Part shown: positions 8,933-17,900 of the stretch, piece by piece
How the letters are laid out: each line of letters starts with the position of its first letter
How positions within the stretch are numbered: position 1 is the stretch's first letter
Assembly: GCF_005048155.1 (NCBI RefSeq)
Contig: NZ_SUMB01000012.1
Location: 124,001-188,000 of the forward strand
Length of the DNA: 64,000 nucleotides
Direction of reading: 5' to 3'
Origin: Streptomyces piniterrae
GTDB taxonomy: Bacteria; Actinomycetota; Actinomycetes; Streptomycetales; Streptomycetaceae
The notes under the pieces: model-generated
The model's input: the letters and a program-made list of their open reading frames with translations, nothing else
What the model was told of the DNA's origin: nothing
Databases searched by the model: none
Position numbers and translations under genes: made by a program

Positions 8933-11824
8933 TCAGGCCGGTTCCGGCGCGCCCGCGGGGAGCGTCTGCTCGCACCAGATGACCTTGCCGCTGGTGGCCT
9001 GCCGCGCACCCCAGCGCTGCGTGAGCTGGGCGACGAGCAGCAGGCCCCGGCCGCCCTCGTCGAACACACGGGCCCGGCGCAGGTGCGGTGCGGTGCTGCT
9101 GCCGTCGGTCACCTCGCAGATCAGCGTGCGGTCACGGATCAGCCGCAGCCGGATCGGAGCGCTGCCGTACCGGACGGCGTTGGTGACGAGCTCGCTGACG
9201 ACCAGTTCGGTGACGAAGGCGGCCTCCTCCAGGCCCCATGCCGTCAGCTGACGGACGGCGTCCGCACGGACCCCGGCCACCGCCGCGGGATCGGCGGGCA
9301 CGTCCCAGGTCGCGACCTGACCGGTGTCGAGACGCTGGACACGGGCCAGCAGCAGGGCGGCGTCATCGGCGGGGTGATCGGGCAGCAGGGTCCCGACGAC
9401 CTCGTCGCACAGCGCGTCCAGCGACAGGCCGGGGGCCGCCGCCAGCGCCCGCTGCAACATGTCGAGCCCCGCGTCCATGCCCCGCTGCCGGGACTCGACC
9501 AGGCCATCGGTGTACAGAGCGAGCAGGCTCCCCTCGGGCAGTACCGTCTCCACCGCTTCGAAGGGCAGCCCGCCCAGGCCGAGCGGGGGCCCGGCGGGCA
9601 GGTCCAGGATGGTGGCGGTGCCGTCCGGATGGGCCACGGCGGGTGCCGGGTGGCCGGCACGGGCCAGGCAGCAGCGGCCCGACACCGGGTCGTAGACGGC
9701 GTACAGGCAGGTGGCGCCGACGTCACCCGGCGCGGCGGACTCGGCGTCCGTCCCGGCCTCCCCGTTCGACCCGGATTCGGCGGCCAGCCGGATCACCAGA
9801 TCGTCGAGCTGTGTGAGCAACTCGTCGGGCGCGAGGTCGACATCGGCGAGGGTCAGTACGGCGGAGCGCAGCCGGCCCATGGTCGCGGAGGCGTGGATGC
9901 CGTGTCCGACGACGTCGCCGACGACGAGCGCCACCCGGGCGCCGGACAGCGGAATCACGTCGAACCAGTCGCCGCCCACTCCCAGCCGGGGATCGGCCGG
10001 CAGGTACCGGAAGGCCGCCGCCACCGCGGACTGCGCCGGCAGCCGCCGCGGCAGCAGGCTGTGCTGCAACGTGAGAGCCGCCGTGCGCTCGCGGTTGAAG
10101 CGCCGGGCGTTGTCCAGACAGACGGCCGTGCGGGCGACCAGCTCCTCGGCCAGGGCCAGATCATCGGTCTCGAACGGCTCGGGGTGCCGGGACCGGACGA
10201 AGTCCACCACTCCGAGCGTCGTACCCCGTGCGATCAGCGGCACCGTGATCCACGAGTGGAACCCGTACGTGCGGCTCCTGGCGAGACGCACGGGGTCCGT
10301 CGCCAGCCACGAGCTGATGACCGGGTCCGCCACCCGGTGCAGCTCCGACCGCCCCGTCTCCAGGCAGCGGGCCTGCGGCGAGTTCTCGGGGTAGACGGCG
10401 ACATCGCCCACCCCGACGACCGCCTCCGGCGTGCCCTCCAGAACGGACCGGTGCGTCACCCGGCGCAGCACGGCGCCGGTGATCGGTCCCGGGGGCGGCT
10501 CGTCTCCGCTCAGCAGGGTCTCCAGCAGGTTGACGCTGACGAAATCGGCGAGCCGGGGCACCGCCACCTCGGCCAGTTCCTGCGCCGTCCGATCGAGGTC
10601 GAGTGTGCTGCCGATGCGCGTGCTGCCCTCGTTCAGCAGCTTCAGGCGTTCCCTGGCCTCCTCGGCCCGGCCGGCCAGCGCACGCAGCTCGGTGGTGTCC
10701 CGCAGCGTCGCGACCCACCCGGCGGGCCCACCCTGGACGGCCGTGGGCCGCAGGTTGACGGCCAGCAGACGGCTCCCGGACGGATGCACCTCGTCGGTGA
10801 CGGTGCGCCCGGATCCCAGCAGGGCGGCCATTTCCGGGACCAGGCCCAATTCGTCCAGACGCAGCCCCTCCGCGCTCGCCCGCATGCCGAGCAGCTGCCT
10901 GGCCTCGTCGTTGGCCAGCACCAGCCGCCGGTCCGCGTCCAGGATCAGCACACCTTCACGGACCGAGTGCAGTACGGCGTCATGGTGCTCGTACATCCGG
11001 GTCATCTCGACGGGCCCCAGGCCGTGCGTCTGGCGTCGCAGCCGCCTGCTGACCAGCGCCGCCCCGCCCGCGGCGAGGGCCAGCGAGCCCGCCGCGACAC
11101 CGAAGAGGACCGGCAGCTGGCGGTTCACCGTGGCGCCGACATCCACTGTCTGCACGCCCGCCGAGACGATTCCGATCACCGTGCCCTGCGCGTCGGTGAC
11201 GGGCACCAGGGCACGCACCGCGCTCTGCGGCCTGCCCTTGAAGACCTCGGTGAAGGACTGGCCGGCCGCCGCCCGGCCGATGTCGCCCTCGGCGCGGCGA
11301 CCGATCAGACCTGGTACGGGGTCGGTGTAACGGATCCCGTTCTTGCTGAGCACGGACAGGAAACCCACGCCGGAACCTTTTCGGGCCGCTTCCGCGAGCG
11401 GTTGGAGTACCGCCGTGGGGTCGGGCGATCGCAGCGCCTGCGCGACGCCGGGGGAGTGCGCGAAGCCCTCCGCCACGGCGAGGGACCGGTGGCGGGCATC
11501 GGTCTGGGCGTCGTGGGTGGTCTTGAGCACCAGGGTCGCCATCGCGGTGGCCGCCAGCAGGACGAGCACGGTCAGCTGCCACACGAACGCTTGCCCGGCG
11601 ACGCTCCGCAGGCTGAAGAGCGAGGTCAGACGCGCCTTCCAGGACCGGCCGCCGGCGCGCCGCGGTGCGCGCCCTGCCGCTGCGGCACGCCCATGGCCGG
11701 AGTCCGCACGACCCCGCCGACGGCCTCGGCGTCTGTCGGCCCATGGGCGGCGCCATGGGGGCCGGAGCGTGCGCCCCAGTGCCGAAAACCGACTGAACGT
11801 GCGCATGTGATGATTTTCCCGCAC
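8933..11824 (-). CDS. membrane sensor SpoIIE/RsbU-type phosphatase with C-terminal RsbW-like ATPase domain
   Basis: This is a 963-residue multidomain signalling protein. A basic N-terminus is followed by a membrane helix (LTVLVLLAATAMATLVL), an extracytoplasmic sensor region, a second helix (VLFGVAAGSLALAAGG), a PAS domain (EGVLILDADRRLVLANDEA), a GAF domain, and a PP2C/SpoIIE domain with metal-binding GGDWFDVIPL and VVGDVVGHG. It ends with a GHKL ATPase domain (SELVTNAVRYG; DEGGRGLLLV). Such proteins dephosphorylate anti-anti-sigma factors, and the ATPase domain resembles anti-sigma kinases, so one chain may both set and reverse phosphorylation in a partner-switching pathway. No sigma or STAS partner gene lies nearby. 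The exact start within the arginine-rich N-terminus is uncertain (11824 or the second Met at 11806). Confidence 0.9.
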   Translation of the reverse strand: MRENHHMRTFSRFSALGRTLRPPWRRPWADRRRGRRRGRADSGHGRAAAAGRAPRRAGGRSWKARLTSLFSLRSVAGQAFVWQLTVLVLLAATAMATLVLKTTHDAQTDARHRSLAVAEGFAHSPGVAQALRSPDPTAVLQPLAEAARKGSGVGFLSVLSKNGIRYTDPVPGLIGRRAEGDIGRAAAGQSFTEVFKGRPQSAVRALVPVTDAQGTVIGIVSAGVQTVDVGATVNRQLPVLFGVAAGSLALAAGGAALVSRRLRRQTHGLGPVEMTRMYEHHDAVLHSVREGVLILDADRRLVLANDEARQLLGMRASAEGLRLDELGLVPEMAALLGSGRTVTDEVHPSGSRLLAVNLRPTAVQGGPAGWVATLRDTTELRALAGRAEEARERLKLLNEGSTRIGSTLDLDRTAQELAEVAVPRLADFVSVNLLETLLSGDEPPPGPITGAVLRRVTHRSVLEGTPEAVVGVGDVAVYPENSPQARCLETGRSELHRVADPVISSWLATDPVRLARSRTYGFHSWITVPLIARGTTLGVVDFVRSRHPEPFETDDLALAEELVARTAVCLDNARRFNRERTAALTLQHSLLPRRLPAQSAVAAAFRYLPADPRLGVGGDWFDVIPLSGARVALVVGDVVGHGIHASATMGRLRSAVLTLADVDLAPDELLTQLDDLVIRLAAESGSNGEAGTDAESAAPGDVGATCLYAVYDPVSGRCCLARAGHPAPAVAHPDGTATILDLPAGPPLGLGGLPFEAVETVLPEGSLLALYTDGLVESRQRGMDAGLDMLQRALAAAPGLSLDALCDEVVGTLLPDHPADDAALLLARVQRLDTGQVATWDVPADPAAVAGVRADAVRQLTAWGLEEAAFVTELVVSELVTNAVRYGSAPIRLRLIRDRTLICEVTDGSSTAPHLRRARVFDEGGRGLLLVAQLTQRWGARQATSGKVIWCEQTLPAGAPEPA

Positions 11825-12022
11825 TCCCGGTCATCGCGAACGACATCTCCGGGCGCGGCGGCGGGATTCACGGACATGCCCCGCGTCCGGGCCGTCGGTG
11901 ACCGTGGCCGGCGCGGCGGCGCCCCGGCGACCGAGGGATCCGTGTGCGGTGGGGGCCGTGTGCGTGAGGGGGAGGGGGCGACCCGTCGTGCGCCCGGCCG
12001 TCCGACGCTGCCGGGCGGCCGG

Positions 12023-12721
12023 TCAGTGATCGCTGGTGCCGGAGCCGACCAGGCCCGCCTCGTAGGCCAGCACGACCGCCTGGGTGCGGTTGTTCGCGCC
12101 CAGCTTCGCCAGCACATTGCCCACGTGTGTCTTGACCGTCTCCAGGCTCAACCGCAGCTGTGTGGCGGCCTCTTGGTTGGACTGGCCCTTCGCCATCAGC
12201 CGCAGAATCTCGGTCTCGCGGCCCGTGAGCGCGGCGGCCCTGCCGGTGGCGGCATCCCGTGGTAGGGGCCGGCCGGCGGCCAGCCGGCGGATGTCGTCCG
12301 GGAACAGCACGGAGTCACCGGTGGCGACCAGCCGGATGGCGTGCGCGATCTGCCGGGACGGTGCCCGCTTGCGGATGAACCCGCTGGCGCCCACCCGCAG
12401 CGCGTCATAGACATGCTCGTCGTTCTCGAACGTGGTGATCACTATGACCTTCGGCGGGTCGGGCAGCGCGGCCCGCAGCCGCCGGGTCGCCTCGATGCCG
12501 TCCACCCGGGGCATCCGCACATCCATCAGCACGACGTCCGGGCGCAGCCGCTCGACCAGCGGAAGCACCTCCGCGCCGTCTGCGGCCTCGCCGACGACGT
12601 CCAGGTCGGGTTTGGCCGACAGCAGGGCCCGCAGCCCGGTACGCGTGAGCTCCTCGTCGTCGACGACGAGGACGCTGACCGGCGGGTCGACGTCGGGTGT
12701 TGACGGGCTGTACGCGGTCAT
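12023..12721 (-). CDS. NarL/LuxR-family response regulator
   Basis: The 232-residue protein has a receiver domain with the acidic pair VVDDEE near residue 20, the phosphoacceptor Asp 67 in VLMDVRMPRVDG, and a C-terminal LuxR-type helix-turn-helix (LTGRETEILRLMAKGQSNQEAA, SLETVKTHVGNVLAKLG). It overlaps the upstream kinase gene by 4 bp (ATGA), so the two are translationally coupled and very likely a cognate pair. The target genes are unknown; the divergent DUF998 gene is the nearest candidate. Confidence 0.94.
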   Translation of the reverse strand: MTAYSPSTPDVDPPVSVLVVDDEELTRTGLRALLSAKPDLDVVGEAADGAEVLPLVERLRPDVVLMDVRMPRVDGIEATRRLRAALPDPPKVIVITTFENDEHVYDALRVGASGFIRKRAPSRQIAHAIRLVATGDSVLFPDDIRRLAAGRPLPRDAATGRAAALTGRETEILRLMAKGQSNQEAATQLRLSLETVKTHVGNVLAKLGANNRTQAVVLAYEAGLVGSGTSDH

Positions 12722-13968
12722 GGCGCCGACCGTAGCGGTATCCGCGCGGCCAGTCGCCAGTGGGTGCCGCCGTCGTCGTCCGTACGCCCTGCCGACACCT
12801 CGCCGCGCAGCAGCCGCACTCGATCGGCGATCCCGGTCAGCCCATGGCCCTGCTCCCGGCCGGGGCGGAAGCGTCTCCCGACGTCGACGGGGTTGCTGAG
12901 CTCCACCTCCAGCCAGCCGTCCCGTATGGCGACCCGCAGGCTGATGCCGGCCCTCTCGCTGTGCCGCAGGGCGTTGGTCAGGCCCTCCTGGACGATCCGG
13001 TACGCCTCACGGGACACGGTGGCCGGGAGGCGGGTCAGATCTCCGGTGGTCTCGACGCGAAGTCCGGCGCCCGCCCGCCTGACCGACTCCGTCAGGGCGC
13101 CGAGGTCGGCGAGGGTGTGCTGCGGGGCGGTGGGCGACCGGCCCTCCCGGAGGACGCCGAGGACGTGGTCGAGGTCGTCCATCGCGGCGCGGGAGGTCTC
13201 CTCGATGCTGCTGAGGGCACGCCGGGCGGCCGCCGGGTCACGGTCCATCAGTTCCCCCGCGACGGCGGCCTGGATGGTGGACGCCGTCAGGGTGTGTCCG
13301 ATGGAGTCGTGCAACTCCTGTGCCAGTCGGTTGCGTTGGGCCAGCATGTTCATCCGCTGCTCCGCCGCGGCCAGCCGCTCGGCGGGCCGGTGCCCGAGGA
13401 GGACCGGGGCGAGCAGCCGCAGGACCGCCGCACCGCCGACGGCGACGAATCCGACCAGCGCCAGACATCCGGCGGAGACGACCACCGTCCACAGCCCCTG
13501 CCAGCCCTGCCCCACAGGGACGGTCCAGCCGAAACTCGCCACCGGGCCGCCACCGCTCAGCCAGACCGAGGGCAACACGACGGCCGCGAAGAACGCCAGG
13601 CAGGTCACCGCGGTCACCGCACCGCCGACCACCATGTGCGCGGCCAGGTACGCCGACGTCCGCACGCGGTTCACCCAGGGCGACGCCGACGAATCCAGCG
13701 GGGCCGGAAGGCCGGTATCCAGCAGCCGGTTGGCCAGCCGCACACACCCACTGCGCGCCGCACGAGGAGCGCTCATGGCGATGAGCACCGCGCTCAGCGC
13801 ACAGCAGAATCCGACGATACGAAGCGCCGCCGGCCACTTAGGCGAAGCCGCGACGAGTGCCACGATCAGCGGCGGCGGGCTCAGCACCGCGCCGATAAAC
13901 GCGTAGGTCCAACTCCGGTATAGGGCGCGGCCGCAGAGCGACCGAATCATTGTGCTCACGGCCCGCAC
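12718..13968 (-). CDS. DesK/NarX-type sensor histidine kinase
   Basis: The 416-residue protein has several membrane helices in its first 200 residues, the HisKA_3 phosphoacceptor motif QELHDSIGHTLTAS, and a C-terminal HATPase domain (EGLTNALRHSERA; GHGLTGIADRVRLLRG). It has no large extracytoplasmic loop, so the signal is probably sensed within or at the membrane. It is the first gene of a two-gene operon with the response regulator and is divergent from the DUF998 gene at 14132. Confidence 0.93.
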   Translation of the reverse strand: MRAVSTMIRSLCGRALYRSWTYAFIGAVLSPPPLIVALVAASPKWPAALRIVGFCCALSAVLIAMSAPRAARSGCVRLANRLLDTGLPAPLDSSASPWVNRVRTSAYLAAHMVVGGAVTAVTCLAFFAAVVLPSVWLSGGGPVASFGWTVPVGQGWQGLWTVVVSAGCLALVGFVAVGGAAVLRLLAPVLLGHRPAERLAAAEQRMNMLAQRNRLAQELHDSIGHTLTASTIQAAVAGELMDRDPAAARRALSSIEETSRAAMDDLDHVLGVLREGRSPTAPQHTLADLGALTESVRRAGAGLRVETTGDLTRLPATVSREAYRIVQEGLTNALRHSERAGISLRVAIRDGWLEVELSNPVDVGRRFRPGREQGHGLTGIADRVRLLRGEVSAGRTDDDGGTHWRLAARIPLRSAP

Positions 13969-14131
13969 AGTACCGCCGGGCCCCGCGGCGCACCTCCCCC
14001 GAAAGAGCCAGTACGGGACTGCCGCTTCCGGGGGATACCGAATTCCCCCGGCGCAGCGATGTCAGAGGACCGGGCCGGCTGACAACGTGAGCCGAGCGAA
14101 AACCATTCAATTCAGGGCCGGAAAGGCAGTT

Positions 14132-14869
14132 GTGAAACCGAAAACCGCGTCGCACTCCGAAAACCGCACCGCCATGGCCGCAAAGTTCGCCGCGGCCGCC
14201 TGGGTCGTCGCCACCGTGCAGCTCCTCGTCACCCAACTCGTCGTGCAGGCAGCCTGGCGCACGCCCTACAGCTGGGCGAGCTACAACATCAGCGATCTCG
14301 GCAACGTCCGATGCCAGATCGCGGACGTCTCCCGCCCCCGCTATGTCTGCTCACCGCTGCACGACGCCATGAACACCTCCTTCGTCATCCATGGCGTACT
14401 GCTGCTCGCCGGCACCCTGCTCAGCAGCGGCTGCTGGGGCCGCGGCTGGATATCGGGAAGTGCCCGAACTCTGTTTGCCCTCACCGCCGGTGGGTGGATT
14501 CTGGTCGGCTTCGTCCCCGCCGACGTCGACGAGAACGTCCATGTATTGGGCGCGTTCCTCATCATGGGGCTCGGAAATATCGGGCTCATCTGCGCCGGAT
14601 TCGCCCCGCGCAATTCTCTTGTCGGGAGACTGCGTCCCATAACTCTCCCCATAGCCGCCGTCGCAGTGGTTTCGGCGTGGTTGTTCTTCGGTCAGCACGA
14701 CCCCGGCATCGGGCTGGGCGGCATGGAACGGATAGCGGCGTTCGCCTTGGACGCGTGGGTCCTCGTCATGGCGCTCGCCATGCGCCGCGCCCGCAGGACG
14801 GGCGACGCGGGCGGGTGGCGGCGACCTCGGCCGGGCCGCCCCGAGGCATCGTCGGCCGGGCTTGTCTGA
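14132..14869 (+). CDS. DUF998-family membrane protein
   Basis: This 245-residue protein has about six hydrophobic segments. The first (AAAWVVATVQLLVTQLVVQAAW) is followed by YSWASYNISDLG, a typical start of DUF998 proteins, and an early periplasmic loop with two cysteines (VRCQ, YVCSPLHDAMN). The chosen start is GTG 14132, preceded by GAAAGG; an ATG 14 codons further (14174) is an alternative, and the longer frame from 13952 runs back into the kinase promoter region. DUF998 proteins have no assigned biochemical function. Divergence from the two-component pair suggests regulation by it, but this is inference. Confidence 0.8.
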   Translation: MKPKTASHSENRTAMAAKFAAAAWVVATVQLLVTQLVVQAAWRTPYSWASYNISDLGNVRCQIADVSRPRYVCSPLHDAMNTSFVIHGVLLLAGTLLSSGCWGRGWISGSARTLFALTAGGWILVGFVPADVDENVHVLGAFLIMGLGNIGLICAGFAPRNSLVGRLRPITLPIAAVAVVSAWLFFGQHDPGIGLGGMERIAAFALDAWVLVMALAMRRARRTGDAGGWRRPRPGRPEASSAGLV

Positions 14870-14999
14870 GCCAGGACGCCGCCCGACCCGTTCGGCGGCC
14901 TTGGCAACCGGCCCGTCGCGGTACGTGTCAAGGCGGTGTGTGGTGTGCCCGCCGGGGCCCGCGCGCACCGTGGCGACGGCTTGAGAGGGGTGAGGCGGC

Positions 15000-17900
15000 G
15001 TGAGAGTTCCGGCTGCGGGCGCGTGGGGCGCGGTGCTGGGGCTTCCGATAGCCGTGGCCCGTGTGGCGTCGACGCTGGTCGTAGGGGGTGCGGTGACCGG
15101 CGCCACCGCCTCGGTGCGGATCGCTGCTCGGGCCGGTGGGCAGGCGCTCGAGGTCGCGTCGGGAACCGCTCGCGCGGCGGGCGCCGCGCTGCCGCGTACC
15201 GGCTGGTCCGCGGTGCGCGGGGTGGTCGAGGGCCAGGTGCAGGCGGCCGAGCGGGCCGCGGGAGCGCTGCGCGACCTCGCACACGGCGAGCGTCCGCGGC
15301 GGGTGTGGGCCCGGTCCGGCCGTGCGCACATCCAGGCGCACGGCCTGTCCGGAAACGGCGATCGGCACCACCGCTATGTGCGCGCGCTCACCAGAGCACT
15401 GCACCGGATCGAGGGTGTCCGCTGGGCCGAGGTGAACGCGGTCACCGGGCATGTGCTCATCGCCTACGCCGAGGGCTCCGTCGGCCTGGAGAGCCTGGTG
15501 GCGACCGTGGAGGCGGTGGAGGAGGCACATGGTGCGCACCGCGTCGCCGAGAGCGCGGACGGACGGCATCCGGATGACGATCTGGCCGTCTCGGCCGCCG
15601 CGGTGGCGCTGGCCGCGGACTGTCTGGGAGTGGGCACCGCGCTGCTCGGCCGGCTGACCGCGCTGCCGGCCGTGCCCAGCCCGGTGCGAGCCCTGGTGGC
15701 CCTGGCGGACGCGCTGCCGCAGGCCCGGCAGCAGTGGGAGCGGCGGATCGGGCGGACACGTACGGACGTGCTCTTCGCGGTCGTCAACGCGGCCGTGCAC
15801 GGGACGTCCTCCGGCGCCACGCCGCTCGCCGTGGACGCCGCGTACCGGGGCTTCCAGCTCTACGAGATCCTGGCGCGCCGGCGGGCCTGGAACCTGCGCG
15901 AGCGGGAGTTGGTGGTGCGGGGCGGTGCGGCGCAGCCGCAGGAGTGCCCGGGGCGTGCCCGGCGGCCCTGCCCGCTGCCGCCGGGACCGGTGGAGAAGGC
16001 CGCCGACCGTACCGCGCTCGGGCAGCTGCTCGGCGGTGCCGCGGTCCTGCTCAGAACCGGTGACCCCGTCGCGGCCGGGGACGCGGTTCTGGCCACCGTG
16101 CCCAAAGCGGCCGGGCTGGGCCGCGAGGCGTTCGCCACCGTGCTGGGCCATGACCTCGCCCGGCGCGGCGTGGTGGCGCTCGATCCGGCCGCGTTGCGTC
16201 GCCTGGACCGGATCGACGCGGTGGTCATCGACTCCTCCGTGCTGTGCAACGGGGAACTTCGGCTGCTCTCCGCCGTCTCCACGAGCGACGCGCTCGACGA
16301 CGCCCATGTGTGGCGGACCGCGAGCGGGCTGCTGGCGGACTGCGGCACGGCCGGCCTGCGCGGCGACGGCCCATGGCCGCGGCGGGACCAGCGGCAGGAC
16401 CAGGTGCCCGACGGGGAGTCCGAAGGGAGCCGTGGCAGCGGTCCCGGCGTCGGTACGAGCAGCGGCTGGCGGCTCGTACGGGCGCATGACGCACTGTCAG
16501 GCAGCGGCCCGTCCCATCCCACCGGAATGACCCTGGACCTGGTGGACCACGACGGTCACCGGGCCGGCAGGGTCCGGGTGGGCACCTCGCTCGATCCGCT
16601 GGCGGAAGCGGTGCTCGCCGCGGCACACGAAGCCGCGCCCACGGTGGTCCTCACCCAGCACGCCAGCGTGGCCGAACTGCTCGCCTGGGGCGATGAGTCC
16701 GCGCCCGAGGCCGACCGGCTCACCGAGCAGGTCCAGGCCCTGCAGCGGGACGGCCACGGCGTCCTGGCCATCGCACACGACGGACAGCGGGCACTGGACG
16801 CCGCCGACGTCGGCGTGAACGTGCTGCGCCGCCTCGGGGCCACCGACTGGTGTGCCGACCTGGTGTGCGGACCGGGCCTCGCCGAGGTGTGGCGGCTGCT
16901 GAGCGCGGTGCCCGCCGCGCGCCGGGCCGCCGCACGGGCGGCCCAGCTCTCACTCAGCGGCTCGGCGCTCGGCGCGCTGCTCGTCGCCAGCCGAAGACGC
17001 CGCCGTGTCAGGGGACCGATGCGGGCGGTGTCCGCCTGGCACGACCTCCCGCCGGTGCACGCCGCCTGCCTGACCGCCATGCTGGCCAACGCGCTCACCG
17101 CCCGCCGGCTGGACCACCGGCCGCTGCCGCCGCCCGTCGTCCGCGACGCCTGGCACGCCCTCGGCGCGCACGAGGTCTACCGCCGGTTGCACCACGGCCG
17201 CACCACCGAGGCGGAGTCCGACGGCCCGGGGGCCACGACGGCCGCCCCACACGGCCCCGTACACCGGCTCGCCCACCGCATCGTGCGGCGGTACGGGTCC
17301 GATCCGCTGCTCGACCGTGCCGTGATCACCCCCGTCCGTGGCGCGCTGCGGCTGGCCGCCGCCGCACAGCACGAGCTGGACGACCCGCTGACTCCGGTAC
17401 TCGCCCTCGGCGCCGCCGCCTCGGCCATCGTCGGATCCAGCGTGGACGCGCTGCTGGTCGTCGGCGTCATGGCCGGCAACGCCGTGATCAGCGGAGCGCA
17501 GCGCATGCGGGCCGAGCGGGCGCTCGGCGAGCTGATGGTCGGTCAGCAGACGACGGCACGCCGGCTGCGCGCCGACGAGCAGCGGTCCGTACCCCTGCCG
17601 CTCGCCCGGCTCCGGCACGCGCCGAGCGAACGGGTCCCCGGTGAGTCCCTGCGGGCCGGCGACCTGATCGCGCTGCGCGCCAACGACGTCGTTCCGGCCG
17701 ACGCCAGGCTGCTGCTCACCGACGCCCTGGAAGTCGACGAGGCGGCCCTGACCGGTGAGCCGGTGCCGGTGGAGAAGACCGCCGAGCCGGTCCCGGGCGC
17801 CGAACCGGCCGATCGCTCCTGCATCGTCTACGAGGGCACCACCGTGCTGGCCGGAAGCGGCATCGCCATCGTCGTGGCCACCGGCGCGGCCACCGAGGCC

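Noticed and set aside
8924..12265. 1113-codon plus-strand frame over the SpoIIE-phosphatase gene
   Set aside because: Antisense shadow rich in Gln/Gly/Arg with no domain.
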